Source of the DNA: Acidobacteriota bacterium
GTDB taxonomy: Bacteria; Acidobacteriota; Blastocatellia; Pyrinomonadales; Pyrinomonadaceae
DNA: 64,000 nucleotides
Direction of reading: 5' to 3'
Assembly: GCA_016700075.1 (NCBI GenBank)
Contig: CP065000.1
Location: forward strand, 2,108,001 to 2,172,000
This document shows, in pieces, positions 1 through 8,339 of this stretch (position 1 is its first letter; the number at the start of each line of letters is the position of its first letter). Position numbers and translations under genes: made by a program. The notes below the pieces were generated by a model. It was not told where the DNA came from. It ran no database searches and saw nothing but the letters and a program-made list of their open reading frames with translations.

Positions 1-330
1 GGCACATGCCTCGAAAACGGCGATCTCGCCCGTAATGTCGGTGTAGTGTGTCTTTGTCCTGAGGCAAGCTTCGCCCATTTGCCTCGAGGTTAGCGAAAAA
101 GGCCCTGCGCAATGGATGACCGTAGCGACCTCATTCAACGCCGCGTCGAGCTTCTCCGTTTCATCGAGTGAAAAGATGCGAGATTCGAGCCCGTGCTTTT
201 TTGCCAAGGCCTCGATCGCTGCCTCATTCCGGCCGGCAATGATCGGCCGCATCCCGCTTTTCACCGCATACCGCGTGATCAGCTCGCCTGTGTAGCCATT
301 CGCTCCGTATATCAGAAAGTCATCGTTCAT
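1..330 (-). CDS. Saccharopine dehydrogenase-like NAD(P)-binding protein (partial, N-terminus only)
   Basis: This is the first 110 codons of a gene that runs off the left edge of the window. The ATG is at 330 on the minus strand. Residues 4-20 form a Rossmann nucleotide-binding start (DFLIYGANGYTGELITRYA, glycines at 9, 12 and 15), followed by an AGRN segment and later by VIHCAGPFS and a conserved C-x7-HYTDITGE-like stretch. These features are typical of the saccharopine dehydrogenase-like or trans-acting enoyl reductase family, which are short-chain NAD(P)-dependent oxidoreductases. The substrate cannot be inferred from this fragment. It lies downstream of aat on the same strand, separated by about 40 bp that hold a short repeat. 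Confidence 0.75.
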   Translation of the reverse strand, partial: MNDDFLIYGANGYTGELITRYAVKSGMRPIIAGRNEAAIEALAKKHGLESRIFSLDETEKLDAALNEVATVIHCAGPFSLTSRQMGEACLRTKTHYTDITGEIAVFEACA

Positions 331-339
331 TAGTGCCAA

Positions 340-364
340 CAGGATAAACAGGATACGCAGGATA
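340..364. repeat. Three direct copies of CAGGATA at 9-bp spacing
   Basis: CAGGATA occurs at 340-346, 349-355 and 358-364 in the short gap between aat and the saccharopine-like gene. The stop codon of aat follows within 10 bp. It looks like a fragment of a dispersed intergenic repeat. No function is assigned. Confidence 0.5.
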
Positions 365-369
365 AGCAA

Positions 370-1077
370 TCAGGTAGGCCGTTGTTCATCTTGTTCTAAA
401 AAGTGGCCGCCGGATGATCTTGAATCTTCGAGCTTCTGCAGAAACTCTCGGCGACTAACCTCCTTTGCACCCAGAGCCTCCATATGCGGGGTCATTACTT
501 GGACGTCAAGCCAAGTTGCGCCGAGGCCGGCGAGGTGATCGATGAGGAAAAGGAGAGCGAGTTTTGATGCGAACGGCTTTTTGTAGAACATCGATTCGCC
601 TGTGAAAACACCGCCTGCGTCAACGCCGTAGAGCCCGCCGGCGAGGCTGCCGTCCGCGTCCCACGCCTCGACGCTATGCGCGTAGCCGAGTGTGTTCAGC
701 TCTGTATAGCGTTCGATGAATTCGGGCGTTATCCAAGTGCCTGCTTGGCCGCTGCGCCGGCTACGAGAACACTCGGTTATCACGTCGCGAAAGGCCCTAT
801 TGATGGTAAATTTGAACGGTGCTTTGCGGCGTTCGCGTGCGAGGCTTCGTTGAATTCGCAAGTCAGAAAATTCGAGGATCGCTCTCTTTGCAGGGCAGAA
901 CCACGGCAGCGGCACGCCCTCCATAGGCCATGGAAAAATGCCTTTCGAATAGGCCTTGATCAGATTCTCGACCGTGGGCTCGACGCCGAAAGCTATAACG
1001 TCCTCTGCCGAGAAAAAGTATCCGTCGTGGAGTACCCATTCGGGAAAATCATACCTTTGCGGATCGGGAAACGTCAC
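370..1077 (-). CDS. aat: Leucyl/phenylalanyl-tRNA--protein transferase
   Basis: This enzyme transfers Leu or Phe from aminoacyl-tRNA to the N-terminal Arg or Lys of proteins, marking them for the ClpS/ClpAP N-end rule pathway in the cytoplasm. The 235-residue length matches the family (about 230). Diagnostic stretches are AYSKGIFPWP near residue 43, PLPWFCPAKRAIL, the GTWITPEFIERYTELNTLGYAHSVE region around 115-138, and GLYGVDAGGVFTGESMF. The gene reads on the minus strand, upstream of a saccharopine dehydrogenase-like gene. A ClpS adaptor is encoded at 33 kb, so at least two N-end rule components are present. The last residues run into a short repeat region. Confidence 0.95.
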   Translation of the reverse strand: MTFPDPQRYDFPEWVLHDGYFFSAEDVIAFGVEPTVENLIKAYSKGIFPWPMEGVPLPWFCPAKRAILEFSDLRIQRSLARERRKAPFKFTINRAFRDVITECSRSRRSGQAGTWITPEFIERYTELNTLGYAHSVEAWDADGSLAGGLYGVDAGGVFTGESMFYKKPFASKLALLFLIDHLAGLGATWLDVQVMTPHMEALGAKEVSRREFLQKLEDSRSSGGHFLEQDEQRPT

Positions 1078-1411
1078 AGCGGTATTTTACAGCAGAAGTG
1101 CTTTCTGCAGAGTTGGGTCAACGGAAAAGGGATGCAGGCAAACAACGCGGCGTCCAACGCTTTCTGTACAAAATTCTGAACTTAATCCAAATTTATCTGC
1201 AAACCCCTTACTGCCGGAAAAGCCGCCAAAGCGTTTACTGTCTATTAATAAACCACTTACGCCGATGAATGCGCCAGGGAACGCGTTTTGCCTTAAAAAA
1301 GTCAGATTCATTCTTATACATCCGTATTTCCGAATTTTATTGGTTTTTTTGCGGTAGGTCAGCGCACTTATACGTTGTATTGCTGTCCCATATTACTCGA
1401 AGAAAAAACAC
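1078..1411. other. Non-coding gap between aat and the TonB receptor
   Basis: These 330 bp separate the divergently transcribed aat and the TonB-dependent receptor. The short ORFs here lack family resemblance or ribosome-binding sites. The right half is AT-rich and probably holds the receptor promoter, but no convincing -35/-10 pair stands out. Confidence 0.4.
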
Positions 1412-1427
1412 GAGGCAGAGATGCCTC
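1412..1427 (+). promoter_or_regulatory. Small hairpin just upstream of the receptor ribosome-binding site
   Basis: GAGGCA (1412-1417) and TGCCTC (1422-1427) form a perfect 6-bp stem with a GAGA tetraloop. It ends five bases before the Shine-Dalgarno AGGAGG at 1432-1437, and the ATG is at 1444. A stable stem beside the ribosome-binding site could affect translation or mRNA stability. The stem is visible; the role is inference. Confidence 0.35.
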
Positions 1428-1443
1428 ACTCAGGAGGAAATTC

Positions 1444-4400
1444 ATGAAGATAGACTTTAAGGCTTTGGTCATCTCTGTGGCCATTTTAGCCTTTGCCAGC
1501 CTTACCGCATTGGGCCAAGCCGGTTCGATCGCCGGTATGGTAACCGACAATAATGGCGCTATCATCCCCAATGCCTCGGTGGAGGTAAGGGGTGCCGGCG
1601 GCCAAACGTTCACCGTGGTGACGAACGATAACGGCGTTTATCGCGTTCCGGCGGTTGCGACCGGTACCTACACGGTGTCGGTCACTTTGAGCGGATTTAG
1701 GCGATCCGTCGTCAACAATGTCAAGGTCGACATCGGTACGCCGTCAACCGTGAACATCGTTCTGCAGGCCGGAGACATCAGCGAGATCGTTGAGGTCTCG
1801 TCCGGCGGCGAGGTCTTACAGACCGAGACCGCGACGGTCGGAAACACCATTTCAGGCCGACAGATCAACCAGACGCCGATCGCCTCGCGTGACGCTCTCG
1901 ATCTGATCCTGCGTCTGCCGGGCGTTTCGTCAGTAGGAGCTCCGCGACAATCGTCGATCAACGGACTTCCCAAAGGCTCGCTCCAGCTCACGCTCGACGG
2001 CGTGGACATTCAGGACAACGTGCTTCGCTCGTCTGACGGCTTCTTTACATATGTAAGGCCGCGTGTCGATGCTATCGAAGAGGTCGTGGTCTCCACCGCC
2101 AGCCCCGGTGCAGAAAGCACGGGTGACGGTGCCGTTCAGGTACGTTTTGCTACGCGCCGCGGAACCAACGACTACAAGGGCACTGTATATTGGCAGATCC
2201 GAAATGACTGGCTAAACGCTGCTTATTGGTACAACAACCGCGACAAGCCTTTCGGCAACCAAAAGAAACAGAGGGACAGGACCAACCTGAATCAGCCCGG
2301 TTTCTCATTCGGCGGCCCGCTGCCGTTCCTTCAGTTCGGTGAGGGCGTGAAGGCCATCAACAGCGGCAAGGACCGTACTTTCTTCTTCGTCAATTACGAA
2401 GAGTTTCGTCTCCCCGGTTCGCAGAGCCGCAGCCGTACGGTGATCAAGCCTGAGGTGATCGCAGGAACGTTCCGCTATATCACAGGCGGTACAACGAATT
2501 CGGTCAACTTGTTCAACATTGCCTCCACCGTTCCGGGGCTTCCGACGACGATCGACCCGACCGTCAGCAATGTCCTGAACGAGATCCGATCAGCGGCGCA
2601 GCAGGGAACCCTCGCACCGATCACCAACGATCCCAACCGTGAGACCACTACGTTCAGCAATCCGGGACAGGCACGCCGAACGTTTCTCGCACTTCGGTTT
2701 GACGGAAATATCAATAAGAACCACAGCGCCGAATTCGTTGTTCATCGGCAGGAGTTCTATCCGTCGATCGACTTCATCAACGGCAACGACGCACCGTGGC
2801 CGGGCGGACCGCAATATGGACAGGGCGGCATTCGCCGATCTGCAACAGTAGCACTGCGTTCCACGCTTCGCCAAAATCTGATCAATGAAGCACGCTTCGC
2901 ATGGTCGGGCGGACGCACGGACTTTGCACAGGGCTGCTGCGGTAACGATTTCAACAGCCAGAACGGCAGACAGCTAAGCCTTGCTGCTCCTCTGGGGATG
3001 TCGGTCAATCTACGTCAGGTCACCACTCTTTCAGGACGTACAACGCCTACCAGAGACTGGACAAACAACATGGTCTGGACGCAAAAGAACCACACGTTCT
3101 CTTTTGGAGGACAGTACAAGGACATCCGTTGGGAGAATACGAACCAGGTCTGCTGTCCCACGGTCGGATTCGGTCTTGATCAGGTTCGCGATGCGGATGC
3201 ATACAACGCGTTCAACGCAACGACGATGCCCGGAGCTGATCCGGGACAGATCCAGTTAGCACGTAATTTTTACGCTGCACTGATCGGCCGCATCACATCA
3301 TATACCCGATCGGCGGTCCGTACCGCTGACGGTACTTATGCTGCAGGCGGAAATCTGTTCCAGAAACTGAAAGAAAGGACGCTTGGCGTTTATGCGCAGG
3401 ATTCCTGGAAGATGAGGAATAACCTCACAGTTACTTTGGGACTTCGTTGGCAGCCAAGGCTGGGTGTTACGGCAGAAACTGCAAACTTTGCCAAACTGCC
3501 GGGCGGCACCAATATGCTCTACGGCACGTCGGGAACTCCTGACGCTCAGTTCCGTCCGGGAGCGCCGATGAATGCCCCGGTTCCCGTTTCCGTTTCGTAC
3601 GCTATCGGTGAAAAGATCACTCCGGACAAATGGCAGAACTGGGCACCTTCGTTCGGTTTCGTTTGGTCGCCGAATGCGGGTAACGTTCCGCTGCTAAAGT
3701 ACGTCATGGGCGGCGCCAACAAGAGCGTATTCCGCGGCGGCTGGTCGCGGTCATTCGTTCGCGAAGGCCTGAACGTCGCTTTTCAAATGGCAGCCAATCC
3801 GGGCGGCGGCAGCATCGATGTCAGCCGCACCTTTACGAACGGCCAGATGACGGCGGGTACGCTGTTGAGAACGCCGGGCAATCCGATGCTCTCACCGGCT
3901 CCTTTCTCGCCCACACCGAATTTCCCGTTCACACATACGACATCCAATCAGTCGTTTGCCGTGGATGAAAACCTCAAAACGGGATATGTCGATTCGTTCA
4001 GTTTCGGCTATCAGCGCGAAATTGATAAGAACACGGTCGTCGAATTTCGCTATGTCGGCAACCGCGGCAAAGATATGGAACGCCTGCGCAACGTGAACGA
4101 ACGCAACACGCTCGAAAACGGTGTTGCGGCCGAGTTCATTCTTGCTCAGCAGAACCTGTATGCGAATATCGCCGCCAATCGCTGCCAGACGGGCGTGACC
4201 GCGGCGAATTGCCAATACAACTTTGCATACTTCGGCCCGGGCACAGGGACCAACCCTTTGCCGATCACACTTGCATACTTTAATGCTCTTCAGGCTACGC
4301 TCACTCCCGGAGCACTCGGCCAGAACGGCAGTGTGACCGGCGCAGCGGCAATGATGGCTTCCAATTATGGAAGCGCGAATTTCCGCAGCACCACATTCAC

Positions 4401-5046
4401 GAGCCCGCTCAACAATGTAGCAGCCAACATCATCGGTTGGGCGGCGGCGCTTGAGGGTGACCCGACGCGAAGGGCGAACGCTCTGGCTGCCGGACTCCCC
4501 GCGAACTTCATGTTCGTCAATCCGATCAACATTGCTGGTGCGTTCATCCTCGACAACACCCAAAACTCATGGTATGACGGCGGAGTTATCGAAGTTCGCA
4601 GACGCCTTGCACAGGGGCTCCGCGTACAGGCGAGCTACACGTTCTCGAAAGCACAGTCCGACTTCTTTGCGGTCAGTGCCATCGTGAACAGCAGCATGTC
4701 GAACCGTCCGTTCGGGCTTCAGCTTGCTAAGACCGTTCAGGCGTTCGATATCCGTCACAACTTCAAGTTTGACGGCACGTACGACCTGCCGTTCGGCCGC
4801 GGCCGTACCTTCTTCTCGGGAGCGGGCCGTTGGCTGGACGCACTTGTCGGCGGTTTCAGCATTCTGCCCGTCGTCACCTGGCAGAGCGGCGCTCCGATAC
4901 AGCTTGGAAATGCTCAATTGGTCGGAATGACCGTTAAGGAACTGCAGAAGGAGATCAAGGTTCGCAAGAATCCTACAACCGTAACGTGGCTTCCGGATGA
5001 CATCATCCTGAACACACAGCGAGCGTTCGCCACGAGCATTACTTAG
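1444..5046 (+). CDS. Oar-like TonB-dependent receptor with N-terminal carboxypeptidase-regulatory domain, interrupted by an in-frame amber codon
   Basis: This outer-membrane beta-barrel takes up large substrates using TonB energy. The start at 1444 is set by AGGAGG at 1432-1437 and a signal peptide (hydrophobic residues about 9-25, cleavage after LGQA). Residues about 28-115 form a carboxypeptidase-regulatory-like domain (GSIAGMVTDNNGAIIPNASV, then NDNGVYRVPAVATGTYTVSV). A plug domain follows at about 130-260, then a barrel rich in aromatic strands (FFFVNYEEFR, TLGVYAQDSWKM, LTVTLGLRW). The reading frame meets TAG at 5044-5046 after 1200 codons. Yet the same frame continues with clear barrel sequence for 129 more codons to a natural stop at 5434-5436. 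The intact protein would be about 1330 residues, ending in Phe, as BamA recognition usually requires. CAG to TAG is a one-base transition. The truncated product would lack the last strands. Confidence 0.9.
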   Translation: MKIDFKALVISVAILAFASLTALGQAGSIAGMVTDNNGAIIPNASVEVRGAGGQTFTVVTNDNGVYRVPAVATGTYTVSVTLSGFRRSVVNNVKVDIGTPSTVNIVLQAGDISEIVEVSSGGEVLQTETATVGNTISGRQINQTPIASRDALDLILRLPGVSSVGAPRQSSINGLPKGSLQLTLDGVDIQDNVLRSSDGFFTYVRPRVDAIEEVVVSTASPGAESTGDGAVQVRFATRRGTNDYKGTVYWQIRNDWLNAAYWYNNRDKPFGNQKKQRDRTNLNQPGFSFGGPLPFLQFGEGVKAINSGKDRTFFFVNYEEFRLPGSQSRSRTVIKPEVIAGTFRYITGGTTNSVNLFNIASTVPGLPTTIDPTVSNVLNEIRSAAQQGTLAPITNDPNRETTTFSNPGQARRTFLALRFDGNINKNHSAEFVVHRQEFYPSIDFINGNDAPWPGGPQYGQGGIRRSATVALRSTLRQNLINEARFAWSGGRTDFAQGCCGNDFNSQNGRQLSLAAPLGMSVNLRQVTTLSGRTTPTRDWTNNMVWTQKNHTFSFGGQYKDIRWENTNQVCCPTVGFGLDQVRDADAYNAFNATTMPGADPGQIQLARNFYAALIGRITSYTRSAVRTADGTYAAGGNLFQKLKERTLGVYAQDSWKMRNNLTVTLGLRWQPRLGVTAETANFAKLPGGTNMLYGTSGTPDAQFRPGAPMNAPVPVSVSYAIGEKITPDKWQNWAPSFGFVWSPNAGNVPLLKYVMGGANKSVFRGGWSRSFVREGLNVAFQMAANPGGGSIDVSRTFTNGQMTAGTLLRTPGNPMLSPAPFSPTPNFPFTHTTSNQSFAVDENLKTGYVDSFSFGYQREIDKNTVVEFRYVGNRGKDMERLRNVNERNTLENGVAAEFILAQQNLYANIAANRCQTGVTAANCQYNFAYFGPGTGTNPLPITLAYFNALQATLTPGALGQNGSVTGAAAMMASNYGSANFRSTTFTSPLNNVAANIIGWAAALEGDPTRRANALAAGLPANFMFVNPINIAGAFILDNTQNSWYDGGVIEVRRRLAQGLRVQASYTFSKAQSDFFAVSAIVNSSMSNRPFGLQLAKTVQAFDIRHNFKFDGTYDLPFGRGRTFFSGAGRWLDALVGGFSILPVVTWQSGAPIQLGNAQLVGMTVKELQKEIKVRKNPTTVTWLPDDIILNTQRAFATSIT

Positions 5047-5436
5047 CCCAACGGTTATAGTACTGCATTTGGCGGGCCGCCGACAGGCCGCTTTATCGCA
5101 CCTGCCGGATACAACAATTGCCTTGCACCAGTTGGCGGCCAATGCGGCTTCAATAACCTCGTTTTCTACGGCCCCAGCTTCTTCAAGCTGGATGTCGGTG
5201 TGAACAAGGCTATTCCGCTGACCGAGCGTTTCAGGATGGAGATCCGTGCGAACTTCCTCGACGCGCTCAACCATGCCAACTTCCGTGTTGGCGGGTTCGC
5301 GGCCAACACTGTCACATCCGGATGCTGCGGTGCGACGTTCGGGCAGCTGCCGAGCGGATCGGCCTATCGTGACAACAACACGACCAACGATCCGGGCGGC
5401 CGCGTGATCGACCTTCAGGTCCGAATTTCCTTCTAG
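5047..5436 (+). pseudogene. C-terminal barrel segment of the TonB-dependent receptor, cut off by the amber codon
   Basis: It is in the same frame as the upstream receptor with no frameshift. The 129 codons read as typical Oar-family C-terminus: GPPTGRFIAPAGYNNCLAP, then FYGPSFFKLDVGVNKAIPLT, ERFRMEIRANFLDALNHANF, and the terminal strand VIDLQVRISF. No ribosome-binding site or plausible start lies near 5047, so it is unlikely to be translated independently. It would be made only by readthrough or suppression of TAG at 5044, or if that base is a sequencing error. Confidence 0.85.
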
Positions 5437-5458
5437 TATTATTAGAGGGAAAAAATTT

Positions 5459-5492
5459 GGCGTCAGGGCTCTCAGGCTCTGACGCCTTTTTT
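5459..5492. terminator. Bidirectional rho-independent terminator
   Basis: GGCGTCAG (5459-5466) pairs with CTGACGCC (5479-5486), followed on the plus strand by TTTTTT. On the minus strand the same stem is followed by a run rich in T (from AAAAAATTT at 5450-5458). It sits between the convergent TonB receptor and MATE gene and can serve both. Confidence 0.85.
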
Positions 5493-6923
5493 CTATACCT
5501 GCTTCAGCTTCCACTTTCCACGTTTGAAAAGCATTGCCGAAACGACCGCGAGTACGGAGAATGCGATGGTGATCGCCCAAAAAACACCCTGCGGACCCAT
5601 CTCGAATCTATAGGCAAGAACGTATGCAAGAGGTATCTCAAAAAGCCAAAAAACGAAGAAGTTCAGATAGGTCGGCGTCACCGTGTCACCGGCCCCGTTG
5701 AACGAACTTTCCATGACCATTCCCAGCCCGTAAAAAGCATAACCGTAGCCGATAATTCTCAGACAATCGACGCCATACGTAATGATCCCTGCATCGTCGG
5801 TGAAGATCCGTATCACCGGCTCCGGAAAGAGAACGAACGAAAATCCGATCAGGCCGAGCAATGCCGCGTTGATGCCGCCCGCGATCCACACAGAACGCTC
5901 TGCGCGGTCGGGCTTGCCGGCACCGAGATTTTGCCCGACCAGCGTTGCTGAGGCGTTCGCGATGCCGGCGGCCAACAGAATAATGAAAATTATCACGCGC
6001 AGCCCGATCTGATAGCCTGCCATCGCAACCGATCCAAAGCCCGCAATTATAACTACAAGCCCGCTCCAACTCGCTGTCGAGATAAGAAACTGCAGCACGG
6101 CGACCGAAGACAGCCGGACCAGATCGGCGAGAATTTTCGGATCGAATTTCCAATGTGCCCGGCGGATCTCTATGCGGCCGCCGTTGTCGCGAAAGAACAG
6201 TGCCCAAGCGGCGTAAGCGACGCCGATACCGCGCCCGAAAACCGTTGCAACGGCCGCACCCGTCACACCCATTTCAGGAAAAAAGGCGATACCGAAAATG
6301 AACAGCGGGTCCAGCATGATGTTAAGTCCGTTAGCGATGATCAGCACACGCATCGCGATCGCGGCGTCGCCGGCCCCGCGAAATATGGCGTTTAGCAGGA
6401 ACAGGAATACGATCACCACGTTCGTGCCCAGCATTATCTGCATGAAAGGCGTCCCGAGTTCGACCACTGCGGGTTCCGCGCCGAGCAGACGCAGGATGTC
6501 AGCGGCGAAAATAACGCCCGGAACCGCCATCGCCAGCGAGACCGCGAGCCCGAGGTATATCATGTGTGCGGCGCTTCGCGATGCGCCGTCCGGGTCCTTT
6601 TCTCCGACTCGACGGGCCACGGTCGCTGTCGCTCCGACGCTGAGTCCGACCGCAACAGCGTAAACAAGTGCGAGGATCGATTCGGTAAACCCGACGACCG
6701 CTACGGCCTCGGCGCCGAGTTTTGCGACAAAGAATGTATCGACAATGGCAAAAACGGCCTCCATCGCCATCTCGAACGTCATCGGAATAGCAAGGATTAT
6801 CAGGCCCGCGAGTATCGGTCCTGTGGTGAAATCGCGGTCCGTTCCGCGAAACGCCTCGCGGAGAACAGTACGAATGGAATTATGTGATCGCTCCTTTTTC
6901 GGAGACTCGGCCGACGAATGCAT
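5493..6923 (-). CDS. MATE family multidrug/Na+ antiporter
   Basis: This is an inner-membrane exporter of the multidrug and toxic compound extrusion family, probably driven by Na+ or H+. The 476 residues contain about twelve hydrophobic helices arranged as two similar halves. Family signatures include the first-half GPILAGLIILAIPMTFEMAM and FAIVDTFFVAKLGAEAVAVVG, and the second-half GLRVIIFIILLAAGIANASATLVGQNLGAGKPDRA. The sequence FRGAGDAAIAMRV with NGLNIMLDPLFIFG is typical of the NorM/DinF-type branch. The soluble N-terminal 35 residues are charged. The stop codon abuts the shared terminator with the TonB receptor. The gene stands alone; substrate is unknown. Confidence 0.93.
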   Translation of the reverse strand: MHSSAESPKKERSHNSIRTVLREAFRGTDRDFTTGPILAGLIILAIPMTFEMAMEAVFAIVDTFFVAKLGAEAVAVVGFTESILALVYAVAVGLSVGATATVARRVGEKDPDGASRSAAHMIYLGLAVSLAMAVPGVIFAADILRLLGAEPAVVELGTPFMQIMLGTNVVIVFLFLLNAIFRGAGDAAIAMRVLIIANGLNIMLDPLFIFGIAFFPEMGVTGAAVATVFGRGIGVAYAAWALFFRDNGGRIEIRRAHWKFDPKILADLVRLSSVAVLQFLISTASWSGLVVIIAGFGSVAMAGYQIGLRVIIFIILLAAGIANASATLVGQNLGAGKPDRAERSVWIAGGINAALLGLIGFSFVLFPEPVIRIFTDDAGIITYGVDCLRIIGYGYAFYGLGMVMESSFNGAGDTVTPTYLNFFVFWLFEIPLAYVLAYRFEMGPQGVFWAITIAFSVLAVVSAMLFKRGKWKLKQV

Positions 6924-7172
6924 AACTAATTTGAAAGGCTAAACCAAGGCATACGAGCGGTGCCGGAGACGCCCATTCCAAAGACGCAATACGCCTAAAG
7001 AAACGGGCAATTGAGTGCGGATGTTCTAGCTAAAGTCGGCCAGCATAGTTTTGAGAAGATATCATACGGCCACGCCGTACCGCAAAGTGCGGGAATGTCG
7101 CAGTTTGCCTTGTCGCGGGGCGGCAATTGGGGTTAAGATTCTTGCGTTCCGGCTTTATCCGCTCGGCAGCCC

Positions 7173-8282
7173 ATGAATCACATTTCCAGACGCGACCTTT
7201 TAAAGCTGCTTGCAGGTGCGGCGGGTTCGGCAGCGCTGCCTGTACCCGCTCTCGGCAGGTTGTTCTCGCAGACGAAACCCTACGAATTTCTCGTAGCCGG
7301 CGATTCCTTGGTTTGGGGACAGGGTCTGGAGGAAAAGGACAAGTTCTACTATCTGACAGCGGAATGGCTGAGGCGAGACGTCTTCACGAACGGCCGCGAT
7401 GTTCTTCTGAAGGTAAAGGCACACTCCGGCTCTACGCTGAAATTTCAGGAAGACGAGGCCGAAAAATATCGTATCGCCGGCCGGGACGAAACCCATCCGT
7501 ATCCGCCCGAGGTCAACATCGGGATGCCAAGCGTTTGGAAACAGATCGAGGTCGCGGCTGACGAATATCGCCGCGACGGTGTTTCGGGTGCGGACCTGAT
7601 CATGATGACCGGCGGCATAACCGACATATCGACCGCCGAGGTTCTGAACCCGAACGGTGATATGAAGCTGCTGAGGGAGCAGATCAAAAAGCATCTGGAC
7701 GGGTCGACCTATGATGTGCTTGAGCACGCCGTGCGGCTGCACCATAATTCTTTGATCGCGGTCGTCGGCTATTTCCACGCCATCTCGCAATATTCCGATG
7801 CAAAGAAACTCTTTAATGCGTGGCTCGAGATACTGAAGTTCCCGCGAGCACTTAAATTCGTTCCCAATAATTCGCTCGGACGAGCATTATTTTTCAACAA
7901 ACTGAAGCGTCGAGCTATTGAACGTTCCCGCGTGTGGCACCAAGAATCTTCTATTGCCCAGCAAGCCGCCGTAGACCGGCTGAACGCAAAACTCGGAGCG
8001 ACCCGTGCCGTTTTCATCGGCTCACCGTTGACCGAAAAGGATGCGATCGAAGCACCGGAAACAAGGCTGTTCCGAATGCGCAAGGGCGGCATCGTGGATG
8101 ACCCTGTCGCTCGTCAGAGGATCAATGATTGCCGCATTTCCCTGCCCGAGCTTAAACGTTCGACAGGCATCGACTATCCGGTCCGTCTTTGCGAAGCCGC
8201 CGCCATCGGCCATCCCGACCAAGCAGGCTCGCGTGCGTATGCAGATGCCATCATCGCAAAGCTTTCCGGCCATATTCGCTAA
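7173..8282 (+). CDS. Exported SGNH/GDSL-like hydrolase with Tat-type signal
   Basis: The N-terminus HISRRDLLKLLAGAAGSAAL is a twin-arginine-type signal, so the product is probably exported folded. Block I of the SGNH fold is seen as VAGDSLVWGQGL with candidate nucleophile Ser45. A block III-like MTGGITDI lies near residue 150, and a block V-like IGHPDQAGSRAYADAI near the C-terminus carries a His in place of the common D-x-x-H spacing. The family comprises esterases, lipases and carbohydrate deacetylases; the substrate is not evident. The gene lies upstream of mnmA on the same strand, but mnmA seems to have its own promoter. The assignment rests on short motifs. Confidence 0.6.
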   Translation: MNHISRRDLLKLLAGAAGSAALPVPALGRLFSQTKPYEFLVAGDSLVWGQGLEEKDKFYYLTAEWLRRDVFTNGRDVLLKVKAHSGSTLKFQEDEAEKYRIAGRDETHPYPPEVNIGMPSVWKQIEVAADEYRRDGVSGADLIMMTGGITDISTAEVLNPNGDMKLLREQIKKHLDGSTYDVLEHAVRLHHNSLIAVVGYFHAISQYSDAKKLFNAWLEILKFPRALKFVPNNSLGRALFFNKLKRRAIERSRVWHQESSIAQQAAVDRLNAKLGATRAVFIGSPLTEKDAIEAPETRLFRMRKGGIVDDPVARQRINDCRISLPELKRSTGIDYPVRLCEAAAIGHPDQAGSRAYADAIIAKLSGHIR

Positions 8283-8302
8283 CTTCGACCGCTTAATTTC
8301 TT

Positions 8303-8331
8303 TTCAGACGGCCGTGCCTAACGGTTATACT
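8303..8331 (+). promoter_or_regulatory. Candidate sigma-70 promoter of mnmA, near-leaderless
   Basis: TTCAGA (8303-8308) and TATACT (8326-8331) are separated by 17 bp. The mnmA ATG at 8340 lies only 8 bases past the -10 box, so the transcript would begin at or next to the start codon. No Shine-Dalgarno sequence precedes the ATG, which fits leaderless translation. Confidence 0.45.
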
Positions 8332-8339
8332 CGAACTGT

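Noticed and set aside
3892..4563. Antisense 223-codon frame inside the TonB receptor
   Set aside because: Arg-, Ser- and Cys-rich reverse translation of a barrel gene with no family resemblance.
4567..5580. Long antisense open frame (337 codons) opposite the TonB receptor C-terminus
   Set aside because: It lies opposite a clearly conserved barrel, has no recognisable motifs or ribosome-binding site, and its composition is that of a reverse-frame shadow.
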